Shown one piece after another: positions 8,223 through 16,402 of a stretch of DNA of 64,000 nt. Made by a program: the position numbers and the translations under genes. The notes beneath the pieces are model-generated. The model saw nothing but the letters and a program-made list of their open reading frames with translations. It did no database searches and was not told where the DNA came from. Positions within the stretch are counted from its first letter, which is position 1. Every line of letters starts with the position of its first letter. Source of the stretch: an uncultured Slackia sp. (lineage in GTDB: Bacteria; Actinomycetota; Coriobacteriia; Coriobacteriales; Eggerthellaceae); NCBI RefSeq assembly GCF_934630525.1, contig NZ_CAKTVX010000001.1:186001-250000 (forward strand), given 5' to 3'.

Positions 8223-8565
8223 CGTAAACACGCCGCCCCCGATGGTTCTTGGATCTTCGGGGGCGGTTCTCGTTTGCCAAGAGGGCCGAAACCGGCGCTT
8301 TCAGCGGATTATGCTTCAGCAGGATGGGCTTCGGCGGGTTGCGCTTCGGCAGACTGTGCTTTCTGGAGGCGTGGTTTCTAGGTTGCTGCGCCTTGCTCTT
8401 CTGCCTCAATGCAACTCGGAAGTTTCTCTGCATTAATTTCAACAGCTGTGTGCCAGATGTTTGAAAACGCTGTATAGTGCGCTTTTATTTGAAATCGCTT
8501 GTGTAGAATGATTTTCGCTCGCCACGGCGAGCTTATTTTTGGTTTTCAGCAGTGGAAGTTGGGCT
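8223..8565. other. intergenic region between the hydrogenase operon and pgsA
   Basis: This 343-base gap holds the hydrogenase terminator (8233-8273). Further on, the minus strand reads like a degraded Ala/Glu/Pro-rich protein tail (SAEAQPAEAHPAEA, stop, SAESAG, about 8290-8350), preceded in another frame by EAEEQGAAT; this may be a gene relic or a chance product of GC-rich repeats. A weak promoter-like pair, TTGAAA (8461) with TTTATT 17 bases later, precedes pgsA. Confidence 0.4.
8233..8273 (+). terminator. terminator of the hydrogenase operon
   Basis: CCGCCCCCGA (8233-8242) pairs perfectly with TCGGGGGCGG (8257-8266) around a 14-base loop, followed by TTCTCGTTT. The T tract is weak but the stem is very stable. 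Confidence 0.75.
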
Positions 8566-9252
8566 ATGAGCGACGAAAAAGAGAAACGACCTTCGTGGGA
8601 TACGCCTGAAAGCGAAGTGACCAATCGCATTTTCACGGCGGCGAACGTGGTGTCGTTCATTCGTCTGTGCATGGTGCCCGTGTATTTGGTGCTGCTGCTC
8701 GACGGCCACGATATTTTGGCAACATTCATTTTCGCGCTTGCCGCTTCCACCGACTTCATTGACGGGCAGCTCGCTCGTCGCACGCATACCGTCTCGAGGC
8801 TCGGCCGCCTGCTCGACCCCGCCGTCGACCGTGCGCTCATGGTGTTTGGCGTGGTTGGCCTGCTGCTCGTGGGTCGCCTGCCGGTATGGATCGTGGCGCT
8901 CGTAATCGCTCGCGACCTGCTGCTGATTGTCGGTGGCGCATATTTGGGCGCTCGCTACAAGGCGCGCGTTGCCGTCATTTTCCCTGGCAAGGTTGCCACC
9001 ACGCTGCTGTTCGTGGGCTTTGCGGGCCTGCTGTTGAACTGGCCGCTCGTTTCGGGCCTCGGCGTATGCGACTTGGCATGGCTTCCCGGTTTTAACGCTG
9101 ACCCGTGCTCGTGGGGCATTTGGTTCGTGTATGCCGGCCTTATTCTGTGCATTTATACGACCACCGTGTACGTGCTTCGCGGCATCGACGCCATGAATCG
9201 GGTCAAGGCCGAGCGCGCTGCCGCGAAGGCTCAGGCGGCCAGGGCGGAGTAG
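8566..9252 (+). CDS. pgsA: CDP-diacylglycerol--glycerol-3-phosphate phosphatidyltransferase
   Basis: 228 residues with several hydrophobic segments. It contains the CDP-alcohol phosphatidyltransferase signature in full: D-x2-DG-x2-AR-x8-G-x3-D-x3-D, read as DFIDGQLAR ... GRLLDPAVD. Such enzymes join CDP-diacylglycerol to glycerol 3-phosphate at the membrane, the committed step to phosphatidylglycerol; other CDP-alcohol substrates cannot be excluded from the motif alone. ATG 8566 has GGAAG eight bases upstream. The C-terminus is a short Ala-rich charged tail. It stands alone between two terminators. Confidence 0.88.
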   Translation: MSDEKEKRPSWDTPESEVTNRIFTAANVVSFIRLCMVPVYLVLLLDGHDILATFIFALAASTDFIDGQLARRTHTVSRLGRLLDPAVDRALMVFGVVGLLLVGRLPVWIVALVIARDLLLIVGGAYLGARYKARVAVIFPGKVATTLLFVGFAGLLLNWPLVSGLGVCDLAWLPGFNADPCSWGIWFVYAGLILCIYTTTVYVLRGIDAMNRVKAERAAAKAQAARAE

Positions 9253-9319
9253 GGGCCATCTGCGAAGTGCGTAGGCGCCCTGGCGTGCTCCCTCTTTCCT
9301 TAAAACAAAATCGTTCTTT

Positions 9320-9350
9320 ATGCCGCGCCCCGAAGAGCGTGGCATTTTAC
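9320..9350 (+). terminator. pgsA terminator
   Basis: ATGCCGCGC (9320-9328) pairs with GCGTGGCAT (9337-9345), with one G-U wobble, followed by TTTACTTT. Confidence 0.75.
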
Positions 9351-9382
9351 TTTGATATTCAAAATTTCTCTTCATATGCATG

Positions 9383-9398
9383 CTTTAGTGCGCTAAAG
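9383..9398. promoter_or_regulatory. inverted repeat upstream of the first paaK
   Basis: CTTTAG-TGCG-CTAAAG lies 86 bases before the paaK start, in an AT-rich stretch between the pgsA terminator and the gene. Its position suits an operator or leader hairpin; no promoter boxes are clear. Confidence 0.3.
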
Positions 9399-9483
9399 TA
9401 ATCGTCACGACTTTTTGGGTCGGGCGCCCCATGCGCTCGCCTGTTGTGAAGTCGCGAGGCTCTCCACAAGGAAGGACTTCCCG

Positions 9484-10800
9484 ATGTCGAAGTACTATCA
9501 AGAAGAAATCGAGTGCATGGACCACTCGAAGCTCGAGGAACTTCAGCTCGAGCGTTTGCGCGACGTTGCCGTTCGCTGCTACGAGAACATCCCTCTCTAT
9601 AAGCAGCGTTTTGATGAGGCTGGCGTCGATCCGTACCATATCGAATCTCTCGAAGACATCAAGAAGTTCCCCTTTACCGTGAAGCAGGATATGCGTGACG
9701 CCTATCCGTTCGGCCTGTTCGCCGTGCCTCGCTCCGAATGCGTGCGCGTTCATGCGTCTTCGGGCACCACGGGCCAGGCGACGGTCGTGGGCTACACGAA
9801 AGACGACCTGCAGGTGTGGGGCGATTGCTTCGCCCGCGGCATTTACATGCTCGACGGCGGCGAAGATTCCGTCGTACAGGTTTCTTATGGTTACGGCCTG
9901 TTCACGGGCGGTTTGGGCGCGCATTTCGGCGCCGAGGCCGCAGGCGCCATGGTCGTTCCCATGTCCACGGGCAACACGAAGCGCCAAATCCAGATTATGA
10001 AAGATTTCGGCGTCACCATTTTGTGCGCGACGCCTTCATATGCGCTGCTCATCGCCGACACCATCGCCGAAATGGGCATGAGCATGGACGAATTCAAGCT
10101 CACGGGCGTCATTCTTGGCGCTGAGCCCTGCAGCGAAGCGACGCGCGACGAGATTCGCCGCAAGCTTGGCGTGCAGTACTGCGACGTGTATGGCCTTTCC
10201 GAAATCATGGGCCCGGGCGTTGCCATGGAGTGCTCCGAGTCGAACGGCCTGCACCTGTGCGAAGACCAGTTCCTGGCGGAAATCGTGAACCCCGACACCT
10301 TCGAGCCTGTGCCCGACGGCGAATTCGGCGAGCTCGTCATTACCACGCTCACGCGCCAGTGCACGCCGCTCATTCGCTATCGCACGCGCGATCTCACGCG
10401 TTTCATTCCGGGCGAGTGCGGCTGCGGCCGCACCCATAAGAAGATCGACCGCATCGTGGGCCGCACCGACGACATGCTCATCATTCGTGGCGTGAATGTG
10501 TTCCCGTCGCAAATCGAGCAGGTCGTGAACAGCTTCGACGAAATTACCCCGCATTACCAAATCGTGCTCACCACCAAGGGCACGCTCGACCAAATCGAGC
10601 TGCGCGTGGAAACCGCGCCCGACTTCCCGTTCGACGAGATTCGCGCGCTCGAAGATTTGAAGAAGCGTTTGGCGGCCGCGTTGAAGTCGAACTTGCAGAT
10701 TGCTGTTAAGATTAAATTCTGCGAGCCGAAGACCATCGAACGCAGCGAGGGCAAATCGAAGCGCGTCATCGATTTGCGCGAAGTGAAGCAGCAGAACTAA
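9484..10800 (+). CDS. paaK: phenylacetate-CoA ligase family enzyme, copy 1
   Basis: 438 residues, normal for PaaK. It contains the phosphate-binding loop SSGTTG (residues 92-97), VYGLSEIMGPG, the hinge region DDMLIIRGVNVFPSQIE and a C-terminal IERSEGKSKRV lysine region. PaaK enzymes interconvert an arylacetate, ATP and CoA with aryl-CoA, AMP and PPi. Neighbouring iorAB makes aryl-CoA from aromatic 2-oxoacids, so here the ligase may run toward or away from the CoA ester. ATG 9484 follows AAGGAAGGA. A gene for a double-ACT protein follows 17 bases later. A second paralogue lies at 16403. Confidence 0.9.
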   Translation: MSKYYQEEIECMDHSKLEELQLERLRDVAVRCYENIPLYKQRFDEAGVDPYHIESLEDIKKFPFTVKQDMRDAYPFGLFAVPRSECVRVHASSGTTGQATVVGYTKDDLQVWGDCFARGIYMLDGGEDSVVQVSYGYGLFTGGLGAHFGAEAAGAMVVPMSTGNTKRQIQIMKDFGVTILCATPSYALLIADTIAEMGMSMDEFKLTGVILGAEPCSEATRDEIRRKLGVQYCDVYGLSEIMGPGVAMECSESNGLHLCEDQFLAEIVNPDTFEPVPDGEFGELVITTLTRQCTPLIRYRTRDLTRFIPGECGCGRTHKKIDRIVGRTDDMLIIRGVNVFPSQIEQVVNSFDEITPHYQIVLTTKGTLDQIELRVETAPDFPFDEIRALEDLKKRLAAALKSNLQIAVKIKFCEPKTIERSEGKSKRVIDLREVKQQN

Positions 10801-10817
10801 CGAGGGGGAGCACAATC

Positions 10818-11243
10818 ATGATCGAACAGCTCACCGTTTTCATTCAAAACGAAAAGGGCCGCCTGTCTGGCCTGTGCCGCACGCTTGCCGATGCGAATAT
10901 CAACATGCACGACCTTTTCATCGCCGACACGAGCGACTTTGGCGTCGTGCGCGTCTTCTGCGATACGCCCCAGGCCGCCGCGAAGGTGCTCGACGAAGCG
11001 GGCTTCCGCGCGAGCGTTACCAAGGTGCTCGCCGTGCGCGTGCCCAACGAGCCGGGCGGTTTGGCACATTTGCTCGAGACCATCGAATCGATGGGCGCCA
11101 ATATCGAATACGGCTACTGCTTTTCGCGTGGAGAGGCCACGGCTATTGACGTTTTGAAGGTTGTTGACGATACCGTTGAGGGCAAGCTTTCCGAAGCTGG
11201 CTTCGATGTCGTTTCTGCTGAGGAGGTCTACAAGCTTGATTAG
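10818..11243 (+). CDS. double ACT-domain protein
   Basis: 141 residues, two ACT repeats: residues about 4-68 (NEKGRLSGLCRTLADANINM) and 71-138 (NEPGGLAHLLETIESMGANI). ACT domains bind amino acids and usually control enzymes of amino-acid metabolism. The same protein type next to PaaK and IorAB suggests a sensor of aromatic amino acids (inference). ATG 10818 follows GGGGGAG. The end overlaps the TTG start of the next gene. Confidence 0.85.
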   Translation: MIEQLTVFIQNEKGRLSGLCRTLADANINMHDLFIADTSDFGVVRVFCDTPQAAAKVLDEAGFRASVTKVLAVRVPNEPGGLAHLLETIESMGANIEYGYCFSRGEATAIDVLKVVDDTVEGKLSEAGFDVVSAEEVYKLD

Positions 11244-12645
11244 GGCTTTAGCTCATCAACGCAATAGATTCGAAGCGCTCGCACCTGCGGGCGCTTCCGT
11301 TGTTTCGCGCGCAGGTCGCATTCTCGCGGCGTGCATGCTCGCTGGCACGTTTGCGCTTTCCGCGCCTGCGGCCGCTTTCGCCGAGGTGCTCGAGAGCGAT
11401 GAAATCGGCAACAAAACCGTTGCCGCGCGCGGCCTTTCGGCCGATGCGTGCCCCGATATCGAGGCGACGCATGCCATGCTCGTGGGCTCCGATGGCACCG
11501 TGTATTTCTCGCGTGACGTGAATGCGGAAGCGAAAATCGCGTCGCTCACGAAGATCATGACGGCGGTCGTAGCGCTTGAGAACGCGCCCCTCGACCTCAC
11601 CGTGACGGTCGACAACGAAGCAGCCACGGTGGGCGAGTCGAGCGCTGGCCTCCTTGAAGGCGATTCCATGTCGCTTGAAACGGCCTTGTACGCCCTTATG
11701 GTTCCTTCGGGCAACGATGCGGGCATCGCCATCGCGAAGTCGGTTGGCGCCCATATGTCGGGCGACGCATTGACAGGCTACGACACGTTCATCGCCGCGA
11801 TGAACGCGAAGGCTGCCGATTTGGGCATGTCCCATTCGGTGTACACGAACCCCCACGGCCTCGATTTCGATGCGTTCGGCGATGAGAACTTGCATTCGAG
11901 CGCGCGCGACGTTGCGACGCTCGTGTCGTATGCCATGCAAAACGACACGTTCCGCGGCATTGTCGATGCGGGTTCGACGACAATAACGGTCATGTCGGCC
12001 GATGGCGCGGCGCGCAATGTCGCGCTGCAAACCACCGACGAGCTCATGGGCGTCTACGACGGCATATGCGGCGTGAAAACCGGAACGACTGACGACGCGG
12101 GTTACTGCTTCGCGGGCGCCGTTTCGCGTGATGCGGGCGAGTTCTACAGCGTTGTGCTCGATTCGCCGTCGAGCGACGAGCGCTTCAGCGATACCGTGGC
12201 GCTCATGGATTGGGCATATACCAATATCGCACAACGCTCGCTGGTCAATAGCGACCAGTATGTGGAATATCTTGGTGCCCACGTGCCGCTCGTGGCCAAA
12301 GTGGCTCATAATGATTGGGTGGATGTTACCGTCGATGCCACTGTTTCCGACCCCGATTTGGCTGCGAACGTCTTTGCCGCGTTCGGCTCTGTTCAGGCGA
12401 AGGCTACGTTCGACGAGCTTTCCGGCGATGTGCATGCGGGCGATGTGATTGGCAGCCTTGCTTTCATGCAGGACGACAACCAAATCGCGCAAACGAACAT
12501 CATCGCCGCCGAAGACGTTGCCGCGCCGAATTTCTTTCAGGGCATCGGTGTGGGCTTCGACCGTTGGATTCGCTCGATTCAGCACCAGCCCACGGTGGCA
12601 GAAACGCAAGAATGCTATTACACGCAGGCTTTAAGCGATCGCTAG
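11236..12645 (+). CDS. D-alanyl-D-alanine carboxypeptidase (PBP5/S11 family), exported
   Basis: 469 residues from a TTG start, chosen because AGGAGG (11221-11226) sits nine bases before it; a start further upstream would lie well inside the ACT gene. The N-terminus has a charged region and a hydrophobic signal ending ALSAPAAAFA. All three penicillin-binding motifs are present: SLTK (Ser103, Lys106), SGN (158-160) and KTG (281-283). It should trim the terminal D-Ala of peptidoglycan stem peptides outside the membrane. The last 120 residues form a PBP5-like C-terminal domain without an obvious transmembrane anchor. Its place inside an amino-acid fermentation cluster has no obvious functional reason. 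Confidence 0.92.
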   Translation: MIRALAHQRNRFEALAPAGASVVSRAGRILAACMLAGTFALSAPAAAFAEVLESDEIGNKTVAARGLSADACPDIEATHAMLVGSDGTVYFSRDVNAEAKIASLTKIMTAVVALENAPLDLTVTVDNEAATVGESSAGLLEGDSMSLETALYALMVPSGNDAGIAIAKSVGAHMSGDALTGYDTFIAAMNAKAADLGMSHSVYTNPHGLDFDAFGDENLHSSARDVATLVSYAMQNDTFRGIVDAGSTTITVMSADGAARNVALQTTDELMGVYDGICGVKTGTTDDAGYCFAGAVSRDAGEFYSVVLDSPSSDERFSDTVALMDWAYTNIAQRSLVNSDQYVEYLGAHVPLVAKVAHNDWVDVTVDATVSDPDLAANVFAAFGSVQAKATFDELSGDVHAGDVIGSLAFMQDDNQIAQTNIIAAEDVAAPNFFQGIGVGFDRWIRSIQHQPTVAETQECYYTQALSDR

Positions 12646-12714
12646 CGTGCGTTTGAAGAAACAATGCGCCGCCGCAGCGCCTGATGCGGTGTGAGAGATA
12701 ACGAGGTGAACGCC

Positions 12715-13197
12715 ATGACCGATGAGACCATGGGTACCGTTTTGCAGAACTGCCCGGTGTGCGGTGCGCCCGTTGCCGCCGACGCTACCGCGTGCGAGGC
12801 GTGCGGGTTCAAGCTGCTTGGCCGCACCCAGGCTTTCAAGCCGCTGAACATGCAGGCCCAGGCAAGCCCCGCGATGGCAAACCCTGCGCTGCTTTCGGAG
12901 GCGACTCTGAAAATCGTGAAGGGCCCGCAAATCGGCAGCTCGTTCCGCCTGGCGGCCGATCGTCTTACCGTGGGCCGCAGCCCGCAGTGCGACATCTTCC
13001 TAAACGACATGACGGTTTCGCGCATGCATGCGACCATCGAGCGCACGCCGGCCGGTTTCCGCATCAGCGACGCCGACTCGTTCAATGGCTTGTGGGTTAA
13101 CAACCTCAATGTGAAAGACGCCGATCTGCGCGATGGCGACATCGTTCAGATTGGCACGTTCTGTCTGATGTATTTGGCTACGCCAACCATGCGCTAG
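12715..13197 (+). CDS. zinc-ribbon plus FHA domain protein
   Basis: 160 residues. Residues about 10-32 are a four-Cys zinc ribbon (CPVCGAP ... CEACGFK). After an Ala/Pro/Met-rich linker, residues about 65-150 form an FHA phosphothreonine-binding domain (GRSPQCDIFLNDMTVSRMHA, then SFNGLWVN). FHA proteins read Ser/Thr kinase signals; no kinase is nearby. ATG 12715 was chosen over the in-frame GTG at 12691 because GAGGTGA lies five bases before it. A terminator follows at once. Confidence 0.85.
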   Translation: MTDETMGTVLQNCPVCGAPVAADATACEACGFKLLGRTQAFKPLNMQAQASPAMANPALLSEATLKIVKGPQIGSSFRLAADRLTVGRSPQCDIFLNDMTVSRMHATIERTPAGFRISDADSFNGLWVNNLNVKDADLRDGDIVQIGTFCLMYLATPTMR

Positions 13198-13206
13198 GCG
13201 TCCATG

Positions 13207-13230
13207 GGCCCGCCTGGCGGGCCTTTTTCT
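13207..13230 (+). terminator. terminator after the FHA gene
   Basis: GGCCCGCC (13207-13214) and GGCGGGCC (13216-13223) form a GC hairpin followed by TTTTTCTT. This separates the dacA-like/FHA genes from iorA. Confidence 0.8.
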
Positions 13231-13275
13231 TATCGCGCAAGCGAGTTTTTGTACGACCCAAGGGGGATTGGATTT

Positions 13276-15006
13276 ATGGAACTTATTTCCGGCAACGAGG
13301 CGATCGCGCGCGGCGCGTGGGAGGCTGGCGCCACTATTGGCGTGGCGTACCCCGGTACGCCTTCGACCGAAACCATGGAAACGTTCGCGAAGCAGCCCGG
13401 CGTATATGCCGAATGGTGCCCGAATGAGAAGGTCGCCGTAGAAGTTGGCTTGGGCGCATGCGCCGCTGGCTGCCGCGTGCTCTCGAGCATGAAGCACGTG
13501 GGCGTCAACGTGGCTGCCGACCCCTTGTTCACGGCTGCCTACACGGGCGTCAACGGCGGTTTCGTGATTCTCGCGGCCGATGACCCGGGCATGCATTCCT
13601 CCCAAAACGAGCAGGATTCGCGCTTTTATGCCCGCGCCGCGCATATTCCCATGTTCGATCCCGCCGATTCTTCCGAGGCGCTTGCGTTCACCAAGAACGC
13701 TTTCGAAGTGTCCGAGCGCTTCGATATGCCGTGCATGATTCGTTCCACGGTGCGCGTGTCCCATACGAAATGCCCCGTTGAGCTGGGCGAACGTGTGGAA
13801 GTTGAGCCGAAGCCTTATGCGAAAGATGCCGCGAAGTGGGTCATGATGCCCGCATACGCCAAGCCGCGCCGTGTGTCGCTTGATGCGCGTGTGGCCGCCG
13901 TGACCGAATACGCTGAAACGTGCGAAATCAACCGCATTGAGCGCAACGGGGGCGCAATCGGCGTTATTTGCTGCGGTGCAACCTACCAGCACGTGCGCGA
14001 GGCATTGCCCCAGGCTGATATTCTGAAGCTTGGCATGTCGTGGCCGCTTCCCCCGAAGAAGATTCGTGAATTCGCGGCTTCCGTCGAAAACGTGTACGTT
14101 ATCGAAGAGGGCAGCGATTATCTGAGCGAAGGCGTGCGCGCCCTGGGCGTGCAGCTTTCCGAGCCCGAAGGCACGCTGCGCCCCGATGGCGAGCTTACTC
14201 CTGGTGCCATTGCGGTCGCCTTCGGCGCCCAGGCTCCCGAGCATGCCGAGATGCGCGACGATTTGCCGGGCCGTCCGCCGGCGCTGTGCCCTGGCTGCCC
14301 GCATCGCCTTGTGTTCCGCGAACTTTCCCGCATGAAGGCCATCGTCACGGGCGATATTGGATGCTATACGCTCGGTGCGCTTGCTCCGCTTTCCGCGATG
14401 GATACCTGTGTTGACATGGGTGCGTCTATTTCCATGAGCCATGGCTTTGAACTGGGCCTGCAGGGTCGCGAGCATAAGCCCGTGGTTGCGGTTATCGGCG
14501 ATTCCACGTTTGCGCATTCGGGCATCACGTCGCTTTTGAACACGGTATACAACCGCGGCGCGGGCATCGTGTGCATTCTTGACAATCGCACCACGGCCAT
14601 GACCGGCCACCAGGGCAACCCGGTGAATGGCATTACGCTGCAGCATCGTGAGAGCCGCGAACTCGACCTGCCCGGTTTGGTTCGCGCTCTTGGCGTGGAA
14701 GACGTTGCCGTGGTGAACCCGATGGACCTGAAGGCCACCCGCGCGGCTCTGAAGGCTGCGGCCCAAAACGCCGACGAGCTTTCGGTGATCATCTTCTGCT
14801 CGCCGTGCGTGCTGCTTTCTAAAACCCATGAGCCCGCGCTCGTTGTGTCTTCCGACTGCCGCGCGTGCGGCGCGTGCACGCTCATTGGCTGTCCTGCTAT
14901 TTCTCGCGACGAAGACGGCAAAGCCCATATCGATGCAAACCTGTGCGTCGGCTGCGAGCAGTGCTCTCAGACGTGCGCGTTCGGTTGCATTGGCAAGGCG
15001 GAATAG
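13276..15006 (+). CDS. iorA: indolepyruvate:ferredoxin oxidoreductase alpha subunit
   Basis: 576 residues, usual length. The N-terminal pyrimidine-type domain opens with ISGNEAIARGAWEAG. The TPP-binding domain contains GDIGCYTLGALAP and GDSTFAHSG. The C-terminus carries a 2x[4Fe-4S] ferredoxin domain (CRACGACTLIGCP and CVGCEQCSQTCAF). With IorB it oxidatively decarboxylates aryl pyruvates made by transamination of Trp, Phe and Tyr to arylacetyl-CoA, CO2 and reduced ferredoxin in the cytoplasm. ATG 13276 follows AAGGGGGA. iorB follows 12 bases later. Confidence 0.95.
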   Translation: MELISGNEAIARGAWEAGATIGVAYPGTPSTETMETFAKQPGVYAEWCPNEKVAVEVGLGACAAGCRVLSSMKHVGVNVAADPLFTAAYTGVNGGFVILAADDPGMHSSQNEQDSRFYARAAHIPMFDPADSSEALAFTKNAFEVSERFDMPCMIRSTVRVSHTKCPVELGERVEVEPKPYAKDAAKWVMMPAYAKPRRVSLDARVAAVTEYAETCEINRIERNGGAIGVICCGATYQHVREALPQADILKLGMSWPLPPKKIREFAASVENVYVIEEGSDYLSEGVRALGVQLSEPEGTLRPDGELTPGAIAVAFGAQAPEHAEMRDDLPGRPPALCPGCPHRLVFRELSRMKAIVTGDIGCYTLGALAPLSAMDTCVDMGASISMSHGFELGLQGREHKPVVAVIGDSTFAHSGITSLLNTVYNRGAGIVCILDNRTTAMTGHQGNPVNGITLQHRESRELDLPGLVRALGVEDVAVVNPMDLKATRAALKAAAQNADELSVIIFCSPCVLLSKTHEPALVVSSDCRACGACTLIGCPAISRDEDGKAHIDANLCVGCEQCSQTCAFGCIGKAE

Positions 15007-15018
15007 GAAGGGCCGAAA

Positions 15019-15609
15019 ATGAGCAACGATACGAAAACTGTGCTTCTGTCGGGCGTTGGCGGCCAGGGTGCTATTCTCGCTGCCGACATTTTGAGCCGCG
15101 TCGCCATGGCGTGCGGCCAAGACGTGAAGCTTTCCGAAATCCACGGCATGGCCCAGCGCGGCGGCGCCGTGACCACTGTGGTTCGCCTAGGCGATTCGGT
15201 CGCCTCGATGGTCGCCGACAAGGGCAGCGTCGATTACCTGGTTTCTTTCGAGAAGGTTGAGGCGCTGCGCAATATCGAGTTCCTCAAAGATGGCGGCGCG
15301 CTGCTCGTGAACGACGAGTTCATTAAGCCGCTGCCAGTTGCTACGGGCGCCGTACAGGCTCCGAGCGGCGTTGTCGAATCGCTTGAGCAAGCGGGCGCCG
15401 TGCTGGTGCCAGCCGAGGCTTTGGCGAAAGAGGCCGGCAGCGTGAAGGCTGTGAACGTCGTGCTGTTGGGCGCGCTTTCCACGAAGCTCAGCTATGATGA
15501 GGCTACCTGGCTTTCCGTCATCGAATCGCGCGTTCCCGCCAAGTTCAAGGACGTGAATATCGCAGCCTTCAAACTTGGACGAAAGTTCGTGGAGGAATGC
15601 TCCGCATAA
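15019..15609 (+). CDS. iorB: indolepyruvate:ferredoxin oxidoreductase beta subunit
   Basis: 196 residues. It is the gamma-type oxidoreductase domain, with LLSGVGGQGAILAADIL at the N-terminus and EIHGMAQRGGAV, both typical of IorB. It pairs with IorA encoded directly upstream. ATG 15019 follows GGAAGGGCC. A long, structured non-coding gap follows. Confidence 0.94.
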   Translation: MSNDTKTVLLSGVGGQGAILAADILSRVAMACGQDVKLSEIHGMAQRGGAVTTVVRLGDSVASMVADKGSVDYLVSFEKVEALRNIEFLKDGGALLVNDEFIKPLPVATGAVQAPSGVVESLEQAGAVLVPAEALAKEAGSVKAVNVVLLGALSTKLSYDEATWLSVIESRVPAKFKDVNIAAFKLGRKFVEECSA

Positions 15610-15624
15610 GGGTTTTCCTCTTCA

Positions 15625-15914
15625 GGATTGGAGCGGCTGACATGCGTCTCCGCTTCGGGCGGGTCCTGCTCGCTCGGGTGCAATTGAGTGGGGCTTAAAT
15701 GTCCACAGGGCATTTAAACGTGCGGAATCTTGCGGATACGCACATCGGCTGCTCCAATCCCTGTTTAAATCAAAACCGTGCAGATAGTGCTGTTCAGCGG
15801 GGCGGTCGTGCGATTCCGATAGATTCCGCACGAGCCGAAAGCCACTTAATGTGGCTTTCGTGCGAGTCAGGACTTGACCGAAGCGGAAGCGCATGAGCGC
15901 GCCGCTGAACAGCA
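15625..15914 (+). ncRNA. candidate structured RNA or leader, two closed domains
   Basis: Most of the 336-base iorB-ACT gap can pair. Domain 1: 15625-15640 with 15745-15760, 16 consecutive pairs including two G-U wobbles, continued after a 2x2 loop by 15643-15647 with 15738-15742; inside is a hairpin 15695-15704/15708-15717 (loop ACA). Domain 2: 15788-15800 with 15902-15914, 13 perfect pairs, enclosing hairpins 15806-15812/15827-15833, 15836-15845/15851-15860, 15866-15869/15875-15878 and 15889-15892/15897-15900. GTTTAAAT (15763-15770) could instead pair with 15712-15719, competing with the inner hairpin. The ACT-gene ribosome-binding site starts about 20 bases after domain 2. I recognise no known riboswitch core. 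An inverted-repeat mobile element is the main alternative. Confidence 0.5.
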
Positions 15915-15945
15915 TTTGCGAAGGATTGCTTGAAAGGGGAACTGT

Positions 15946-16398
15946 ATGAGCATTTCTCAGATTGGCGTGTTCGTCGAGAACCATCCGGGCCACGTGGCTC
16001 GCGTGCTCGATGCCTTTGTCGAGGCTGAAGTGCAGGTTCGCGGCTATTGCATGAGCGACACGGGCGACTACGGCATTGTTCGCTTCGTGGTCGATAACCC
16101 CGAAAAGGCAAAGCAGGTGCTGGCCGACATGGGTTGCGCCGTTGTCGCGAAGGAGGTTTTGTGCCTGCGCCTTCCCGACAAGCCGGGCGAGCTTGCCAAT
16201 ATCATGGGCGTGTTCGCGAAGCTGAACATCAACGTTGAATACAGCTATTCGCTCGTTTCCACCTATATCGCCATTTCGGTGAAAGATTTGACGGCGGCCG
16301 AAGAGGCTTTGAAGGAAGAAGCGGTTGAGCTTATCGACCAGGCACAACTTACCGCGCTCGTCGATCTCGATCGCAGCAATGCCCAGGAAGGCAGGTAG
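15946..16398 (+). CDS. double ACT-domain protein, copy 2
   Basis: 150 residues, two ACT repeats: residues about 4-68 (NHPGHVARVLDAFVEAEVQV) and 72-140 (DKPGELANIMGVFAKLNINV). It is a paralogue of the protein at 10818 and is likewise next to a PaaK gene, here upstream of it by only four bases. It likely senses an aromatic amino acid or related ligand (inference). ATG 15946 follows AAAGGGGA. It is the first gene after the structured gap, so it is the one that element would control. Confidence 0.85.
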   Translation: MSISQIGVFVENHPGHVARVLDAFVEAEVQVRGYCMSDTGDYGIVRFVVDNPEKAKQVLADMGCAVVAKEVLCLRLPDKPGELANIMGVFAKLNINVEYSYSLVSTYIAISVKDLTAAEEALKEEAVELIDQAQLTALVDLDRSNAQEGR

Positions 16399-16402
16399 TT
16401 CC

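Noticed and set aside
13000..15144. 714-codon open frame antisense to iorA
   Set aside because: Low-information His/Arg/Ala composition and no family match; the + strand has complete IorA and IorB motifs.
15865..15880. B12-box-like AGTCAGGACTTGACC in the structured gap
   Set aside because: It only loosely resembles the cobalamin riboswitch 3' box; the other conserved blocks are missing and the stretch folds as a small hairpin.
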